From Parelaphostrongylus tenuis (lineage: Eukaryota; Nematoda; Chromadorea; Rhabditida; Metastrongylidae), in the NCBI GenBank assembly GCA_019055375.1, contig JAHQIW010002010.1, forward strand, positions 62,001 through 126,000: a stretch of DNA of 64,000 nt. The letters run 5' to 3'. Positions 1 to 11,285 of this stretch are shown here, piece after piece. How positions within the stretch are numbered: position 1 is the stretch's first letter; each line of letters starts with the position of its first letter. Made by a program: the position numbers and the translations under genes. The notes beneath the pieces were generated by a model. That model did not search any database and was not told the DNA's origin. It saw nothing but the letters and a program-made list of their open reading frames with translations.

Positions 1-1330
1 ATTACTTACACTCCTACGAAAATCTTGTACAGCAAATGAGGTCGAATATCCACTCGTTCCCTTTTGACCGAAAACTACCTAAATTATGACTTACCACAGC
101 CGTAGATTATGGTCCTAATCAAAACACCTCATCACGTGCTGGTATTCGAGGCCCAATACGCTGTTTTATTATCAAAAAATAGTGATTATTTTGTTTCAGG
201 CTTTTCCCTGTTGTCGTTAAACAGCGTTGTGGAGTGTCTGATAAGTTCATTATGGCTCATCATGGCTCATATGGCTCATCACGGCTCACCGTGATTCATC
301 ATGACGAACTTTACTCGGCCTTTTCTTTCCAATTTTTTTCTAGACGAAAGTTTTCTCAGTCGGTAACAGATTCTCTTCTGAAGTCCATTCTCTCGCCACG
401 TACCACATTCTGTCCTATTTCACTCACTCATATCGTCCGGGTCCAATATTTAATGCAATTTTTGTTGTTTTCCTATTTACCACTATTCATCTAATGAATG
501 TTATTTCTCAACTAACAGCTCTCTTCCTCTCTTTCTTCTCTCGTTCCTCTTCTCTACTGTTGTTTTTTTATGTTTACGGTTATTTGCTTATTTGATAAGC
601 AATTTCCTTACCGTGTACGTCTCTGACAACATGCTCACAGCATGTCTCCTGGAGACGAAAGCTATCGTTCAAGTTCGCTGATCTCAAAACTCGTCATTTT
701 TGTTTGTCTGCTTGTTTTTTTTCATTATTCATGTAATATCCAATATATTCCTATGCAGAATCGATACTTTCATGAAATGATGATAACTTGATATTCTCAA
801 AAGTAATGTGATACTTGTAATAATTCTGGGTATTTCATAGCTATAGATAAGAAAGAATCCATATTAGAGTTGTCTTGTAAAAAAAGTAATCGATTGCGAT
901 GCTGCGCTTCTATGTTGTTCAATGACTCGTCTCCACGAGTACTATTTGTTTCACTCTTCCCTGTGGCAAGTGCTCTCAAAAGGTAAGAAAAAGTCATGTT
1001 ACATATCCATATTAAAGGTTCTTTTGGTCGAATAGTAGGGTTTCTATATATGACGTAATAAGAAGGAATGCTAAACTCTCAATAATATTTCAAAATTGAG
1101 AAACGAAGAAAAGATAACGTTTCTTAATCATTGATCACTAGAGAAAGTGCAGAATTCTTGGGTCTACTGTTGTGATAACTTAATCGAACGAATTGAGCCA
1201 ATTCTACATTGTTTTTTCCTCTTCTTTCTGAATTCAGATGTTTTTAATCGCATTGTTCACAATCGTGATATGATATTTGTCTGTATGCATTGATAAAAGT
1301 TTTCCATAATGCAAATTGTTCTAAAATAGA
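1..1330. other. Non-coding stretch, no gene recognised
   Basis: No exon, conserved protein or recognised repeat could be supported here. The short open frames have no plausible splice context. A small imperfect tandem of ATGGCTCAT-like units lies at about 250-290. The DNA is AT-rich like the rest of the left third. Confidence 0.5.
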
Positions 1331-1339
1331 GTCCCTTTC

Positions 1340-2090
1340 AGATATCTGAGACAGTTAAAAAAGACCGAATTTCCCGGGCAAGATTTTTCCATAATAGTGC
1401 TACCAATTATTTGAAAGCCTAAATCTTTAGTCAGTGCGCTACGTAGCTCCTTTTTTGCAAGACGCTTTGATTACGCTGTTGCATTCGAAATAATATTATG
1501 TTTATGCCGACTCACTGCTTTTACTAGTACTTAGCGAGGAGCACAAATAGATATGAACGCGTAGAGGAAATTTTGTATTATCAGATTCATACGTTTCATC
1601 CGGATTTTCTGAAGAAAAATTTTCTAATTCAATAACAAAAGTCGCGCTTCACATGTAAGCTATTTCAATGCCATCGATCGATCTCCGTGATGGAACCGTG
1701 AGCAGCCTCTCACCCGTCCCCTCCCAATATACCGTAGATTAGGCGAAAATAAATGCCTGCGATGTGGGTCAGTCTCATTCCTGCTACACTGCTGCAAAAC
1801 GCTCTTTCTAGAAAATAAGGACAGCGTTAAAATCGCTTCGACTTAATCTTTCAAATGGTTACTAACAATATGAATGAAAAGCGCTATACTGCGAGAAAAA
1901 GCGCTTATGTCAACTACTAATATATTCTTCTACCAAAGCGCTATCGAAAATCTTTTTCAAAAAACAGCTACGTAACGCACTAGCCAACGATTTGAGCTTT
2001 CGACTGAATACTAAATGGAAAGTCTTTGTTAAGAGAGTGGGGCCATTTCTTTAGTTGTTTCCGGATAACTGAAAAGGGCTCAAAATAGTT
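1340..2090. mobile_element. MITE-A, copy 1 (long terminal inverted repeats)
   Basis: The left end (about 1340-1490) and right end (about 1960-2090) are inverted copies of each other. Each carries a 'GTGCGCTACGTAGC'-like block next to a 'TTCGAAAGCCTAAATCT'-like block. The interior has no coding capacity. Closely similar sequence recurs at 11740, 22060, 23240, 25670, 27640, 34010 and 37610. This identifies a dispersed non-autonomous DNA-transposon-like family. The superfamily is unknown because target duplications could not be fixed by eye. Confidence 0.65.
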
Positions 2091-2099
2091 TCAGTTTAT

Positions 2100-4190
2100 A
2101 AGAAACCTTACCGATTCAGCTATGGTGGACTCATAGTGCAGATATATTCGATGACTATGCGGGAAATATGATAGGAACAGCAAAAAAAGAAATAAAAGAA
2201 TAGTGCAGTCGTTTGGTTAGGATTTTTATGTGTTCGTAAACAGAAAGGCAAACACTTGTCTCTTATACACTCTCATTAATCATTAGCTAACTAAACGGAC
2301 AGCAGTGAAGTTTTTATTTGTCGTTGTCGTGCATCAAAATGGAACACTGGCCCCTTACGTGTCAAAACACGAATTTCGATACAGTTTTATGGACAAGCCA
2401 GAGTTATTGTCAGTATTGTTGAATTCGCAACTGTTGAAGATGAAATCTCTGCTTCACACTACTGACAGCGTCCAAAAATATTCGTGTGCTACATTGAAGT
2501 GTTAAACTAATGAAGCGGGATGGGTTATGCCTTTATACTGGAGGATGACTAGTAATTAATTGGTCCTCGATTTTCAAATTAGAATAATGATCGTCTTCAT
2601 TTCAAAGCGATTTTAAGCTTGTAAAAAAAGACTAATCGCTTCATGATTACTTTGTCCATGATGTCGTTGCCTTCGCATGAAAGAGGAAATACCCTGACAT
2701 TCCATGGATAAGAGTGGTTTAATTTATGTAAAAAAGGACGGACAAGCACGCTCGCTTTTCGGTATTAATCTTGATTTTTTAACAAAAAATATCTTGTTGA
2801 AGTGAACAAAAAGCGAAAATATTCAAAGTAAGGAAAGATGGGTATATTGAGATTCCGGAGAACGTGTGCACAGGCACCTATTCTCCACCATATACCACTC
2901 TTATCTAAGGTAGGGTCTTATCTATAGTATCTCAACGTACAATAAAGGCGTTACCTACCGTAATCTTAGGAAGACTGTTGCTTAAAAGTATAAAGCCGGA
3001 AGATTTCAGAAAAAACGCACATTGATGGTAAATCACGTGATGTTACAAGCAGATTGCGGTATTCTCTTTGAAATCTGATCTGTTCAAATTTCATTCATTC
3101 CAACAAGCGTCATCTGCTCTATAGGTAACGTGTTTGAAGAGAAAGTAAGCGCATCGTTGGTTTTTCCGAACTATTCAAGGGACTAATGAACTTAAATTCT
3201 CTTCAAGTCTAAAAAATTCGTCCATTCTTTAGTACAAAGCAGTAAGTGGATTAATTAAAAAAGGCAAGGAGTGAGAAATGAAGCCAGAACAGCTGTCATG
3301 TGTATGGAATCACATCGGAACTGTAAACGACAGGAATTTCACGTAGCGCATTGGTTAACCTTTTCGGGACCACGTGTACCAAAAATGGCTCACACGCTTT
3401 TTCGTGATTTGCCGTCAAGCATTGATTTTTCACTCCTTTTTACAACATAACCGGCCCAGCTATGTCTCGCTATCGATGTATAATGTTACTGAATTTCGAA
3501 AATAAGATCGTTTCTGGAGCTCTGAGCTGCGCGAACTACCTAGACGCCGTGTGCGCCGATTGAATATCAGTAGACTTAACGGAGAGCCTGTGAAAGAAAG
3601 GCAGATTTTTCGGCGTTGTTGTAGTACCAGCCTACACCTACATAATAGAAAGCTGAGAGGACTTTTGACTTGAGAAGTTGTGCACATTGTAACGAGTTTT
3701 ACACTTCGTCGATGATCTCTTCAAGAGACTCGAATGCGGTTTGCATGGTTCATCGTTCTCTAACTCTTCGTGAGTTTCTCGCTGGTAGAATTTCGGGTTC
3801 AAAGAGGAGAGTTATCGAACGAAAGGATAGTCTTAGAATTTTTTCTCTATTGATTCCAAATCATGGCAGGATGTAGCATTCATCCTGTCTTCGTTCGGCA
3901 CGGTGGATAGTGCGACGTAATAGTTTTAGAGATCCAAGGTTTTCAGGCTACATTGGTTTTGGGATGCCTTCAGGAGCCTTTTCTTGCTTATACCAATACA
4001 AACACTTTTGCAAACCTCTTGCTGCCTTAGATGAGTGTGCTAACACCATAGTACAGATCCCTTCTCTTTCTTAGCAACTGATTGACTGTAATAGAAATAC
4101 AAGGAACAAATTAAGTTTTGTCAGAGGTTTAATATTCAACGATAAGCATCTTGTGGTCTTCGGTCGAGACTTTTTGTCTGCCAGATATTA
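2100..4190. other. Non-coding stretch, no gene recognised
   Basis: Only short open frames occur, for example about 66 codons from 2305. None has recognisable homology, codon character or splice signals. No repeat family was identified except faint similarity to other AT-rich intergenic parts of the window. Confidence 0.4.
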
Positions 4191-4193
4191 AGG

Positions 4194-4227
4194 AGGCTTA
4201 GGCTTAGGCTTAGGCTTAGGCTTAGGC
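4194..4227 (+). repeat. Interstitial nematode telomere repeat (TTAGGC)5
   Basis: Five exact TTAGGC units occupy 4198-4227, preceded by a partial unit (AGGC). TTAGGC is the telomere repeat of most nematodes. The array joins directly to the 5' side of a hammerhead-bearing repeat at 4228. The G-rich strand reads toward that repeat. Confidence 0.9.
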
Positions 4228-4440
4228 ATAGAGTGTAAAGCGTAGGTCGTCGATAACTTTATATAAGGAGTGTGACGCTCCCGAGAGAACTAACTATGAA
4301 AAGATCGACAGACGACGGGTTCTGCCCGGCTGATGAGTCTGTAAGGACGAAACACGTGTCTCGGGCTGTACAAGAACCTTTACCAGACCACATGACATGT
4401 TGGCTCAAATAATAATGAAAGGATCTATAAGGAGAGTTTT
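4228..4440 (+). mobile_element. Hammerhead-bearing repeat (HHR element), single copy
   Basis: This segment matches the units at 51718-52426 from the block 'ATAGAGTGTAAAGCG' through the ribozyme to 'GGCTCAAATAATAATGAAAGG'. It contains a TATATAAG box (about 4260) upstream of the ribozyme. Relative to the 321-bp unit at 51.7 kb it lacks the part before 'GACATAGAGTG', and TTAGGC repeats replace that part. It has no open reading frame and is therefore a non-autonomous element or RNA-derived repeat. Confidence 0.75.
4324..4366 (+). ncRNA. Type I hammerhead ribozyme, full core
   Basis: Stem I pairs GCCCGG (4324-4329) with TCGGGC (4361-4366): five Watson-Crick pairs and one G.U. The conserved core CTGATGA lies at 4330-4336. 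Stem II pairs GTCT with GGAC across a GTAA tetraloop. GAA and the A-U pair that opens helix III follow. Helix III is a minimal AC/GT stem with loop ACGT, as in retroelement-associated type I hammerheads. The predicted cleavage site is after C4360 (GTC). All invariant positions I know of are present. Activity is inferred, not shown. Confidence 0.9.
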
Positions 4441-5119
4441 TTTATTGAGAACGTCCTCGTCGTACGTGACTTCTTCTGCCTTTCTTGCGCAACAACGCTT
4501 CATTTTTTAGCTTGTACTTCAATCTAATCAGCAAAAGGTACACGTAAGAGGCGGTGATGAGATCGTTCATAGAGCCATTGCTTTAGATAGGTATACAGAG
4601 GCTCCATTTTTGTTAATAAGTGTGACCTATCTCCACAAGAGTCGTGCCGTTGGGATACTCCTATGTCAACGATGGCTTTCTTTCTTTTTGAAAAATGAGC
4701 TTCCATGAATGAGACGTGCCACAGAAAGAAATTCTATGAGAGAGTCTTTGTTTTCACTTCGTCTTTCCTTTCTCAAATTCACTATCCTGTATTCATTTCC
4801 GCTGGCCGTTCCTAATTTAGTATCAGAGTTTCCAATAACAGATTTGTAGGAGAAAATTCTGCTGCCTATGACTCCCTTCAACCTGCTGTGAAGCAAGCCT
4901 AGTTCGGTCTCATCGGCAGTGCAAGTTGGCTAGTAACAGCTGGTAATGTCTACTTTTCGACGTGAAAGCTGAAGACGGAGAGCAGCCAGACGCGGTAATA
5001 GGCCTTCGTGAGAAATGACTCGATGGGGACATAAGATGTGGCAAAGCCGACGCCTACATTTCAAGACGCAAACTTCCCTCGAATAGTGACAAGATTTCTA
5101 TGGTTTAATTACCATGTGT
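4441..5119. other. Non-coding stretch, no gene recognised
   Basis: The two overlapping minus-strand open frames at 4524-4896 show no recognisable domain or splice context. No known repeat was identified. Confidence 0.4.
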
Positions 5120-5177
5120 CTGCCTGATAATCATTTTCTGAACCGTGTATGTTGTCTGTTATGAACAAACCTATATA

Positions 5178-5221
5178 GCCCGATATACGTATTTCGGCCT
5201 TGACAGCCTCGTCAGTCGGGC
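5178..5221 (-). ncRNA. Type I hammerhead ribozyme, full core
   Basis: Read on the minus strand. Stem I is a perfect 6-bp helix, GCCCGA (5221-5216) with TCGGGC (5183-5178). The core is CTGACGA; position 7 is variable in hammerheads. Stem II is GGC/GCC. GAAA is followed by a minimal helix III (AT/AT around ACGT) and cleavage base A, so cleavage is predicted between 5184 and 5183. Confidence 0.88.
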
Positions 5222-5666
5222 AGTGCCCTTCACCTTTAGCCGTCCTCTCGGGGGAATCCAACCTCTATATAGAGACGGCGCAGACCTACTAATTACACGC
5301 ACCATTAAATGAAAGTATCTCTGAATGGGAAGCGTTGTACACTCGGTGTACACTCGGTTGTTTTTGGCTAGTATTATCGAACATACCATACCTTCAGTAT
5401 CTAGTGTTTTCATGAGACCACTGTCACATTTCAATATGCCTAATAATCATTTTTATATGAAGGCCATGTGATGTATAAGTTTGCCCACAAGAAACTACAT
5501 GCCGGTCAAAAAAATAGTTACTAGGCATATCAGCCAAGGTCACGCGTGTACATCAATGTCTATTCGGCGATATTTTCACTTAAAAGCACGTGTGAATAGT
5601 GCATCTGCACCGTCTCTATATAAAGGTTGAGTTCTCCCGAAAGGACTGGCTATAAGCAAAGGGTAC

Positions 5667-5705
5667 TGCTTGACTGACGAGGCTGACCGAAACACGTGTA
5701 TCGGG
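5667..5705 (+). ncRNA. Type I hammerhead ribozyme, full core, short stem II
   Basis: Stem I pairs GCTTGA (5667-5672) with TCGGGC (5700-5705), keeping all six pairs through two U.G wobbles. The core is CTGACGA at 5673-5679. Stem II has only two G-C pairs around CTGA. GAAA, helix III AC/GT with loop ACGT, and cleavage base A5699 follow. The short stem II may reduce activity. Confidence 0.83.
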
Positions 5706-5760
5706 CTGTAAAAAAATTGCCCACAACAGACAACATGCATGGCTCAAAAAATGAATATCG

Positions 5761-6040
5761 GGCTTGAACGTGGTCTTAAGAAAACACTCCGAAAGAAAGG
5801 TACCATATATATGTTCCTGCCTTTAGTTTTATACCCAATAATGTGGAATGCTGTCTGTTTTTAGTTCCATGTTGGGTGATCAGATGGATCTGATGCGATC
5901 AGTAGCCTCAAGAAGATCGCTAAGGTCGCAGCTACGCGAGACTCAACTTAGCAAGCTGATTTGAGAGAGCGCCTCATAAGATCCGAAGATCAGCCAACGA
6001 AAGATATTGAGAAATTTTAGCAATAATATGTAATTGCTTT
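5761..6040. other. Spacer, nothing recognised
   Basis: No gene, RNA or repeat could be supported in this stretch. Confidence 0.4.
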
Positions 6041-6044
6041 AGAA

Positions 6045-7190
6045 AAAAACCATGATTAAACTGATAATTACGTCACTGGAGACAGTGTAGCATGCCACAA
6101 TAGTAGTGCCACATGTGGACAGTGTTTACCCATATCCAGACAAGCCGAGTCCTGCTTTCACACCCCCCTTCCCCCCTGTGTATGAGAGTGGTGGAAAGAT
6201 AAAAACACTGACTTAGAAGTAGACGGAGCACCGTCATTCGCCGCTCGAACAATACATACATCAATAAATTTCTAGAATACATAGTTATATCGCGTGCCTC
6301 ATATATTCTAAGATAATTAAGCGACGCTTTATCCTCTACCTTTCATGCTTTCTAACTGTTGTGATAAAGATGTTTCCACTATCAGCATCGAAATCCACCT
6401 GGTTAGTTTCATTTTTGTTCGTTAATCAGTCGAAGTGGCTCATAGTGTTTTTCGCTCAAAAGGGAAGACTCATTAAAAGCACGAAAGCGACGAAAACAGT
6501 AAGGCGCAGTCGAAAGAACAGAACAACTGAAGATACGAGGTATGGCCTTTTTTCTACAGCTTCTTCTTGATATTTTAACACGACGACCTACTTGAGAGCT
6601 GTAGCATTAAATGCAGAAAAGGAACACGTGAACTTTACATTGTGATTGAGTAATGAGGGTGAACGCTTTAGCGGCGCTTATTGCTGCCACACAATTGCTT
6701 CTGAGGTGACGCAACCCGAATAAACCTTCAAGTTTTATTTTCACCACTCAAATATATAGCGGCTAACAACTTGGAAAACCTAGTCTGACAAATTTTGTCT
6801 TGCTTTTTCATGCGGAAAGCCAATGAATGACAATCTACGCTCCTTTGTTGAGCCTAATTAATATATGGAAGGATATTTGAGGGCTCCATCTCCAATTCCA
6901 CAGCAACGTCACAAATTCCGAATGTCAGGTAATTTGTTGACTACGTGAAATTTCTCTTTCATAGACTGTTGGGTCTTCAAATCGTCAATATAGGAGGGCC
7001 GGTTTTTATGGATGAAAGCAAAAATATCACGATGTCAATAGAATTCACCTGAAAAGAATCGACTTCTCACTGGTTACTATAAACTGTGCATATGAAGAAT
7101 ATTTATCTGTCTGAAGGTGAGCTTGCATACTGATTTTATTTTATTTTAGTTCATCTTGAAGAACCAACAAAGTAAATCGTGAAGAACCTC
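6045..7190 (+). repeat. 1.1-kb dispersed repeat (family C), copy 1
   Basis: This region aligns by eye with 12655-14350. Shared blocks include 'ACGTC(A/G)CTGGAGA' near the start, 'AACTTCTTCTTGATAT' in the middle, and 'GACTTCTCACTGGT' then 'GCTTGCATACT' near the end. No open frame is shared between the copies, so it looks like a non-coding transposon relic of unknown class. Confidence 0.6.
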
Positions 7191-7299
7191 ACCTCAATAA
7201 AAAGTTTCAAAATCTGTATAATCTTTGCATACAAATACGTTGCTTTGAACATTTTTCATACTAAAGCATAAATTTTCCACTAATCAAATGCCTGCAGCA

Positions 7300-7800
7300 A
7301 ATCGCCGGTAGAAGGTTTGCTAGATTAGCTACTGTTTCCTGAAGTCTCCGTTAGCCTAGTCGAAGCCTTCATCTGGTCCTCGCCACACCAAATATTCTTC
7401 GGCCCTTATGAGTTAGAAGCGAATTTACCACTTTACGACTGTTTGATACCAAAGTGGTGGTGATTCGTTGCACGGTTTACTCTTAGCTGTTTACTCTTAG
7501 ACATTGTACTCCGAGATTTCTTCTGCACTTTCATATGCATTTCGTGCATAAGCTTTTCCTACTTAGGTTACGAGTATTAGCGATTTTATTTTGAAAGCTA
7601 AAGTAAGATGAAAAGCTTAAACTCACAAATCGATAGATCAAAATTTCTTCTACGACTGCAATGCAAAAAAGCCTACGATTCTCCACAAAATGAGAATTGA
7701 ATTTTCAAATAGCGAAAATAAGAGCGACTACGGAAGCCGCGTTTAGAGCAACATTCATTTACTCGGTTACAGGATTGCGAGAAGGACTTCTTGACTCAAG
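7300..7800. repeat. Dispersed repeat family B, copy 1
   Basis: The segment around 7540-7760 ('CGTGCATAAGC..ACTTAGGTTA..', then an antisense-like block near 'AAGCTTAAACTCACA') matches 20980-21200 and more weakly 39120-39370. It is non-coding. The TTAGGC-like bases inside it belong to this repeat and are not telomeric. Confidence 0.5.
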
Positions 7801-7859
7801 TACGTTTTTTGATCCATCATCATCTGAGCATTTGAATGATAATTAGAAGTCTATTGGTA

Positions 7860-8540
7860 TAGCACTATCCAACGAAAAGATTTTTACAAATAAATGGTTT
7901 CATAAGAACAAAAAAGAGTCGATGGCCACTCATCGTTACACAAATATTAGGTTGGAAAAGAAGTTCTGAGGCACTTGTGAGAAAAACTGATAATTGGTGC
8001 TTGAATTCCAAAACAAAACAATAATAACTACCCTTCAAAATAAAGTCCACCGTTTCCTACGACTCTTTTCCATCGGTCCGCTACGTTTCGGATCTGGTCT
8101 AAGTACTAAGCTACGATTTTCAGTCAAAGAACTTTAACATGTTTCTTCAACTCTATCGAACGATTCAAACATTGTTGGACGTCCTAAACGAGGCTCATCT
8201 TCGGATTCAGCATCTCCGATATTAAAGCGTTGAAATAAGCGTCCAGTAGCACTTTCGCTTGCTGTGCTTTCCCCTCCAACTTCGTTGATTTCATGGACTG
8301 CAGCTCGCTGTGAAAGGAAATCCTTTCTTCAATAATGACGCAATAAAACACGAACTTCGATTGCATCGTTCGATAAGGCGGAGGCTTGCAACAAAGTGAA
8401 ATTGAAGACCTCTTATGCGTATGATGCGTAAATCCAGGCCATTGCTGAGCCTGTCCCAGCGCATTACACTGTAGTTGTCCTACTCCATCCGATGTGAGTT
8501 GTCTTTTGACACTTGAGAAGACCAACAAGGTTTGGTTGCC
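7860..8540. repeat. Unclassified repeat (family D)
   Basis: The block 'CATCGGTCCGCTACGTTTCGGATCTG' region at about 8070-8095 recurs at about 13000-13023 inside family C copy 2. The minus-strand 114-codon frame (8184-8528) has no recognisable domain. The boundaries are guesses. Confidence 0.35.
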
Positions 8541-8689
8541 TTTTCATTTTTCTTGAAATTCTATTTGTATCGTGGGTGACCCATTCATACCGATGTTCAC
8601 TTATAGTCGCTCCTATACGAAAAAGTTGGTCAAAAGGATAGTGAACTAAGTTACTCCCGTCCTGGGCTGGGGAAATCCTATCAACCCTT

Positions 8690-9320
8690 TCAAGCTTGTT
8701 CCTAAAGAAAGATCTTTGGTCACGTCAATGTCTGCGTCAAATTCGGGTACGTCATCATGGCATTTCAAAGGTGCTGGAGACCACGCGCATCGACCTGGGG
8801 CAGAAACTGGCTTTTATTCATCATGGCAACTTTGGAGTACTGTCGATTAAGCGCACTATCCAAGGGCCGAAACCAGTAAATATCACCACCGGACCCGGTA
8901 ACCCAAATTTGATGTTTTCTGTTATGGCCAACCTCCTCCGCTACCGGCCTCAAAGAAGTCTTCATTTGGTCCGCTGGTTCGGGCGTGCATCATCGATTCT
9001 TGCGTAGCCAGTCCAATGTCTGGCCGCTTGTTCCTGGCTTGAAGACTGTTGATCTGAATTCTTGTCCTTGCCAAATTGTGTTCCTCCTTCGATTTCTTTT
9101 CTAATACTCGGACGATATAATTTTTTGTGACCAAAATAGCTCCGCGAAGAATATGACCACGTTTCTTCTCCAACAGACCTGATACAGCGCCTGAAACTCC
9201 TTTGGCCATCAGGGGCAGGATGGGATTCTCTGTCGCTGAAAGGGCAGCATCGTAGTAAGGGCGTCCACTGTCCACGTGTACCATGGGTCCGGCACTTCGT
9301 GAGAGGTAGTTTCACTGCTT
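8690..9320. other. GC-richer island with overlapping open frames, identity unknown
   Basis: Base composition is visibly richer in G+C than the surroundings. Open frames of 103 codons (+, 8696-9007), 120 codons (-, 8922-9284) and 117 codons (-, 8962-9315) overlap. The minus frames end in a Gly-rich run and contain a basic, possibly helical stretch. I recognise none of them. The most likely explanation is a decayed coding part of a transposon or an old gene fragment with frameshifts. Confidence 0.3.
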
Positions 9321-9329
9321 TTTTCTGGG

Positions 9330-10915
9330 AGACTGTTGACTAGAAATTGTGTCTAACAGAACAATATTTCGTTTTAGTCAGTCTGAATCATACGTAATTA
9401 GATGTACATGGAAATGTTAACGGCAGACGTTTTGGTGAGAAAAGTCACGATTAGGAATGTCGTAGGCTACTTATCGACTATATTCTGTGCAATTACAGAA
9501 AAGGGAAACATACTAATGTGTGGTGCTTGTGTACGAGTTCACTATGTGTAATATTCGCCTATAGCCTATAACAGAATAGCTTAACTCATAGAATTTTTAT
9601 TTACTTCCCAAGCCGTCACAATAAATTCAAACTGTAGTAAAAAGAGCTCGTAGTGATCAAGAATCTGTACAAATTGTAGAGAAATTTTCATCTTCAGATA
9701 TTCTTGCAATATAGTTTGACAGCAAAACAGAGCTCCATTACTAGCAATTGTTAGATGCCTTTCCACTGCATACGTGCCACTCTTAATACAGTTTCTTTTG
9801 TAAAGAAACTACTTGATGAGGGCTATTTAAGATCTGAATTACGGTAGTCACATCTTTTATTATACAGCTTATCATGTTTGAGTGATGAATCATCTTTCTA
9901 AATGAAAATCTTCCTCTCCTCATATTGCGTTTGATTTTACTTTAGTTGGTGCATACTGTGATATTGTTCACACTTGTTTGTTTGTAAAGCATAATATCGA
10001 TTATGACTGAAGGTGATCTTGTTTTATTGCAACTTCCCTTATTATATGTCGAAAGCTCAGTATTCAAAGATTATTGAGTATGCGATATTTTGATGGTCTG
10101 TCCACTGTCCTTACATCATAGATCATTGGAATGGTTCATTCTGGTAGCAGCAGACAGTCAGAAGTGAAATTCTATTACATACAGTTGAATATCAGATTTG
10201 TTAATGATATAAGTACAGGAAGTGGCTCAACACATTCATTTTTAACATTGACATTAACATCAACCCTTTTAACAATTTTGACATTTTTAGCAAACATTTT
10301 ATCTGACCCATCTGTGCTTTAAGTTACTGTACTGGCCGTAGCTGTAAATGAATGGATTAGGAAGAAGAGCTAGTAGAGACGATAAAATCACGAAGATAAA
10401 GACAGTATGTAATGAAAAGAGTGGGAAAGTCTTATTATTAGCAAATTCATTTTAGAAAGTGGTTCGCATATCAGTCGCAACAGAAGTACTCTACATACTA
10501 CGGTTAGAAAGGAAGTTCTAGGACGATTTAATAACCATGAGAGACCTCTTTTGCGTATGATGGAAATAATACAGTGTCTCATATGGAATTTTTCTACTGA
10601 TGGCCTGGATTTACGCATCATACGCTTAAGATCATACACAATACGAAGAGAGGAAAATTTTCAAAGCAATGAAAAACCATCTAAGAAAATTTGTGGAAAG
10701 ATGATTAATCACTCAAGCATCATAAGCTATATGACAAGGCATGTGATTGTCGTAATTCAGATCTCAAATGGACTTCATCAAATAGTTCGTTCACAAAAAA
10801 GAATGTATCAAGTACTGCATTTATAGAGTGGTATCGCATTTAAGGATTGGTAGTGATAGAGCTCTGGTTTGTCGGTTAGACAATATATTGCTAGAATATT
10901 TAATTCTGAGTATTG
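9330..10915. other. Non-coding stretch, no gene recognised
   Basis: No exon or repeat with clear partners was seen. The open frames near 10388-10826 are AT-rich and lack recognisable features. Confidence 0.4.
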
Positions 10916-10919
10916 TGCA

Positions 10920-11110
10920 GGACTTTGAACATTAGACGGATGTTGAACCGGAATTTCGCTTTCGCCGGAGGCGCGTGCTACCACTGCACCACCGCGGACA
11001 CCGCTTTGCTATCACTCGTTCTTCGATAAAAAGCATTAGAAGTGCTGTCAAGCAACAGTCAACGGACTTGGTCCGGTGAACAGGTGATAGGACACCAAAC
11101 CCAGTTGATT
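10920..11110 (-). repeat. tRNA-like element (tRNA-SINE 1)
   Basis: Read on the minus strand: a body containing 'AACCCAGTT', then a tRNA-like segment (about 10925-11000) with an A-box-like 'GGTGGTGCAGTGGTAG' and a T-arm remnant. The anticodon arm does not fold, so this is a tRNA-derived repeat and not a tRNA gene. About thirty relatives occur in the window. Confidence 0.6.
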
Positions 11111-11204
11111 TGGCCGCTATGGGATATGCAAGCACATTTTAGCCGCTCATATAACAGTGTTATACTGTCAGCAACGAAAATCCAAAAATTCAAGGGATAT
11201 GCAA

Positions 11205-11285
11205 AACCGTCAGCGTAAGGACGGATTTGAACCCGCGTTTCATCCAAATCGCGGCGCCTAGTACTTTTACTACTTCACCACAAAG
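11205..11285 (-). repeat. tRNA-like segment (tRNA-SINE 1)
   Basis: The minus strand shows a tRNA-like A box and a T arm with 'GGTTCAAATCC'-type B box. The anticodon stem is degenerate. Confidence 0.55.

Larger units (their letters stand above)
5120..5760. mobile_element. Head-to-head pair of hammerhead units
   Basis: A minus-strand unit (about 5120-5440) and a plus-strand unit (about 5550-5760) face each other with their 5' sides inward. Each has a full hammerhead and the conserved 3' flank 'CAACATG..(T)GGCTCAAA'. The motif 'TGCCT(G/A)ATAATCATTTT' occurs at about 5121 and again at about 5437, roughly 316 bp apart. This is close to the 321-bp spacing at 51.7 kb and suggests a tandem monomer of that length. 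An extra 3'-flank fragment at 5484-5520 shows further rearrangement. Confidence 0.7.

Noticed and set aside
4141..5760. CRISPR-like or satellite array
   Set aside because: The repeats are a short telomeric run and inverted hammerhead units, with no regular spacer pattern; the genome is also eukaryotic.
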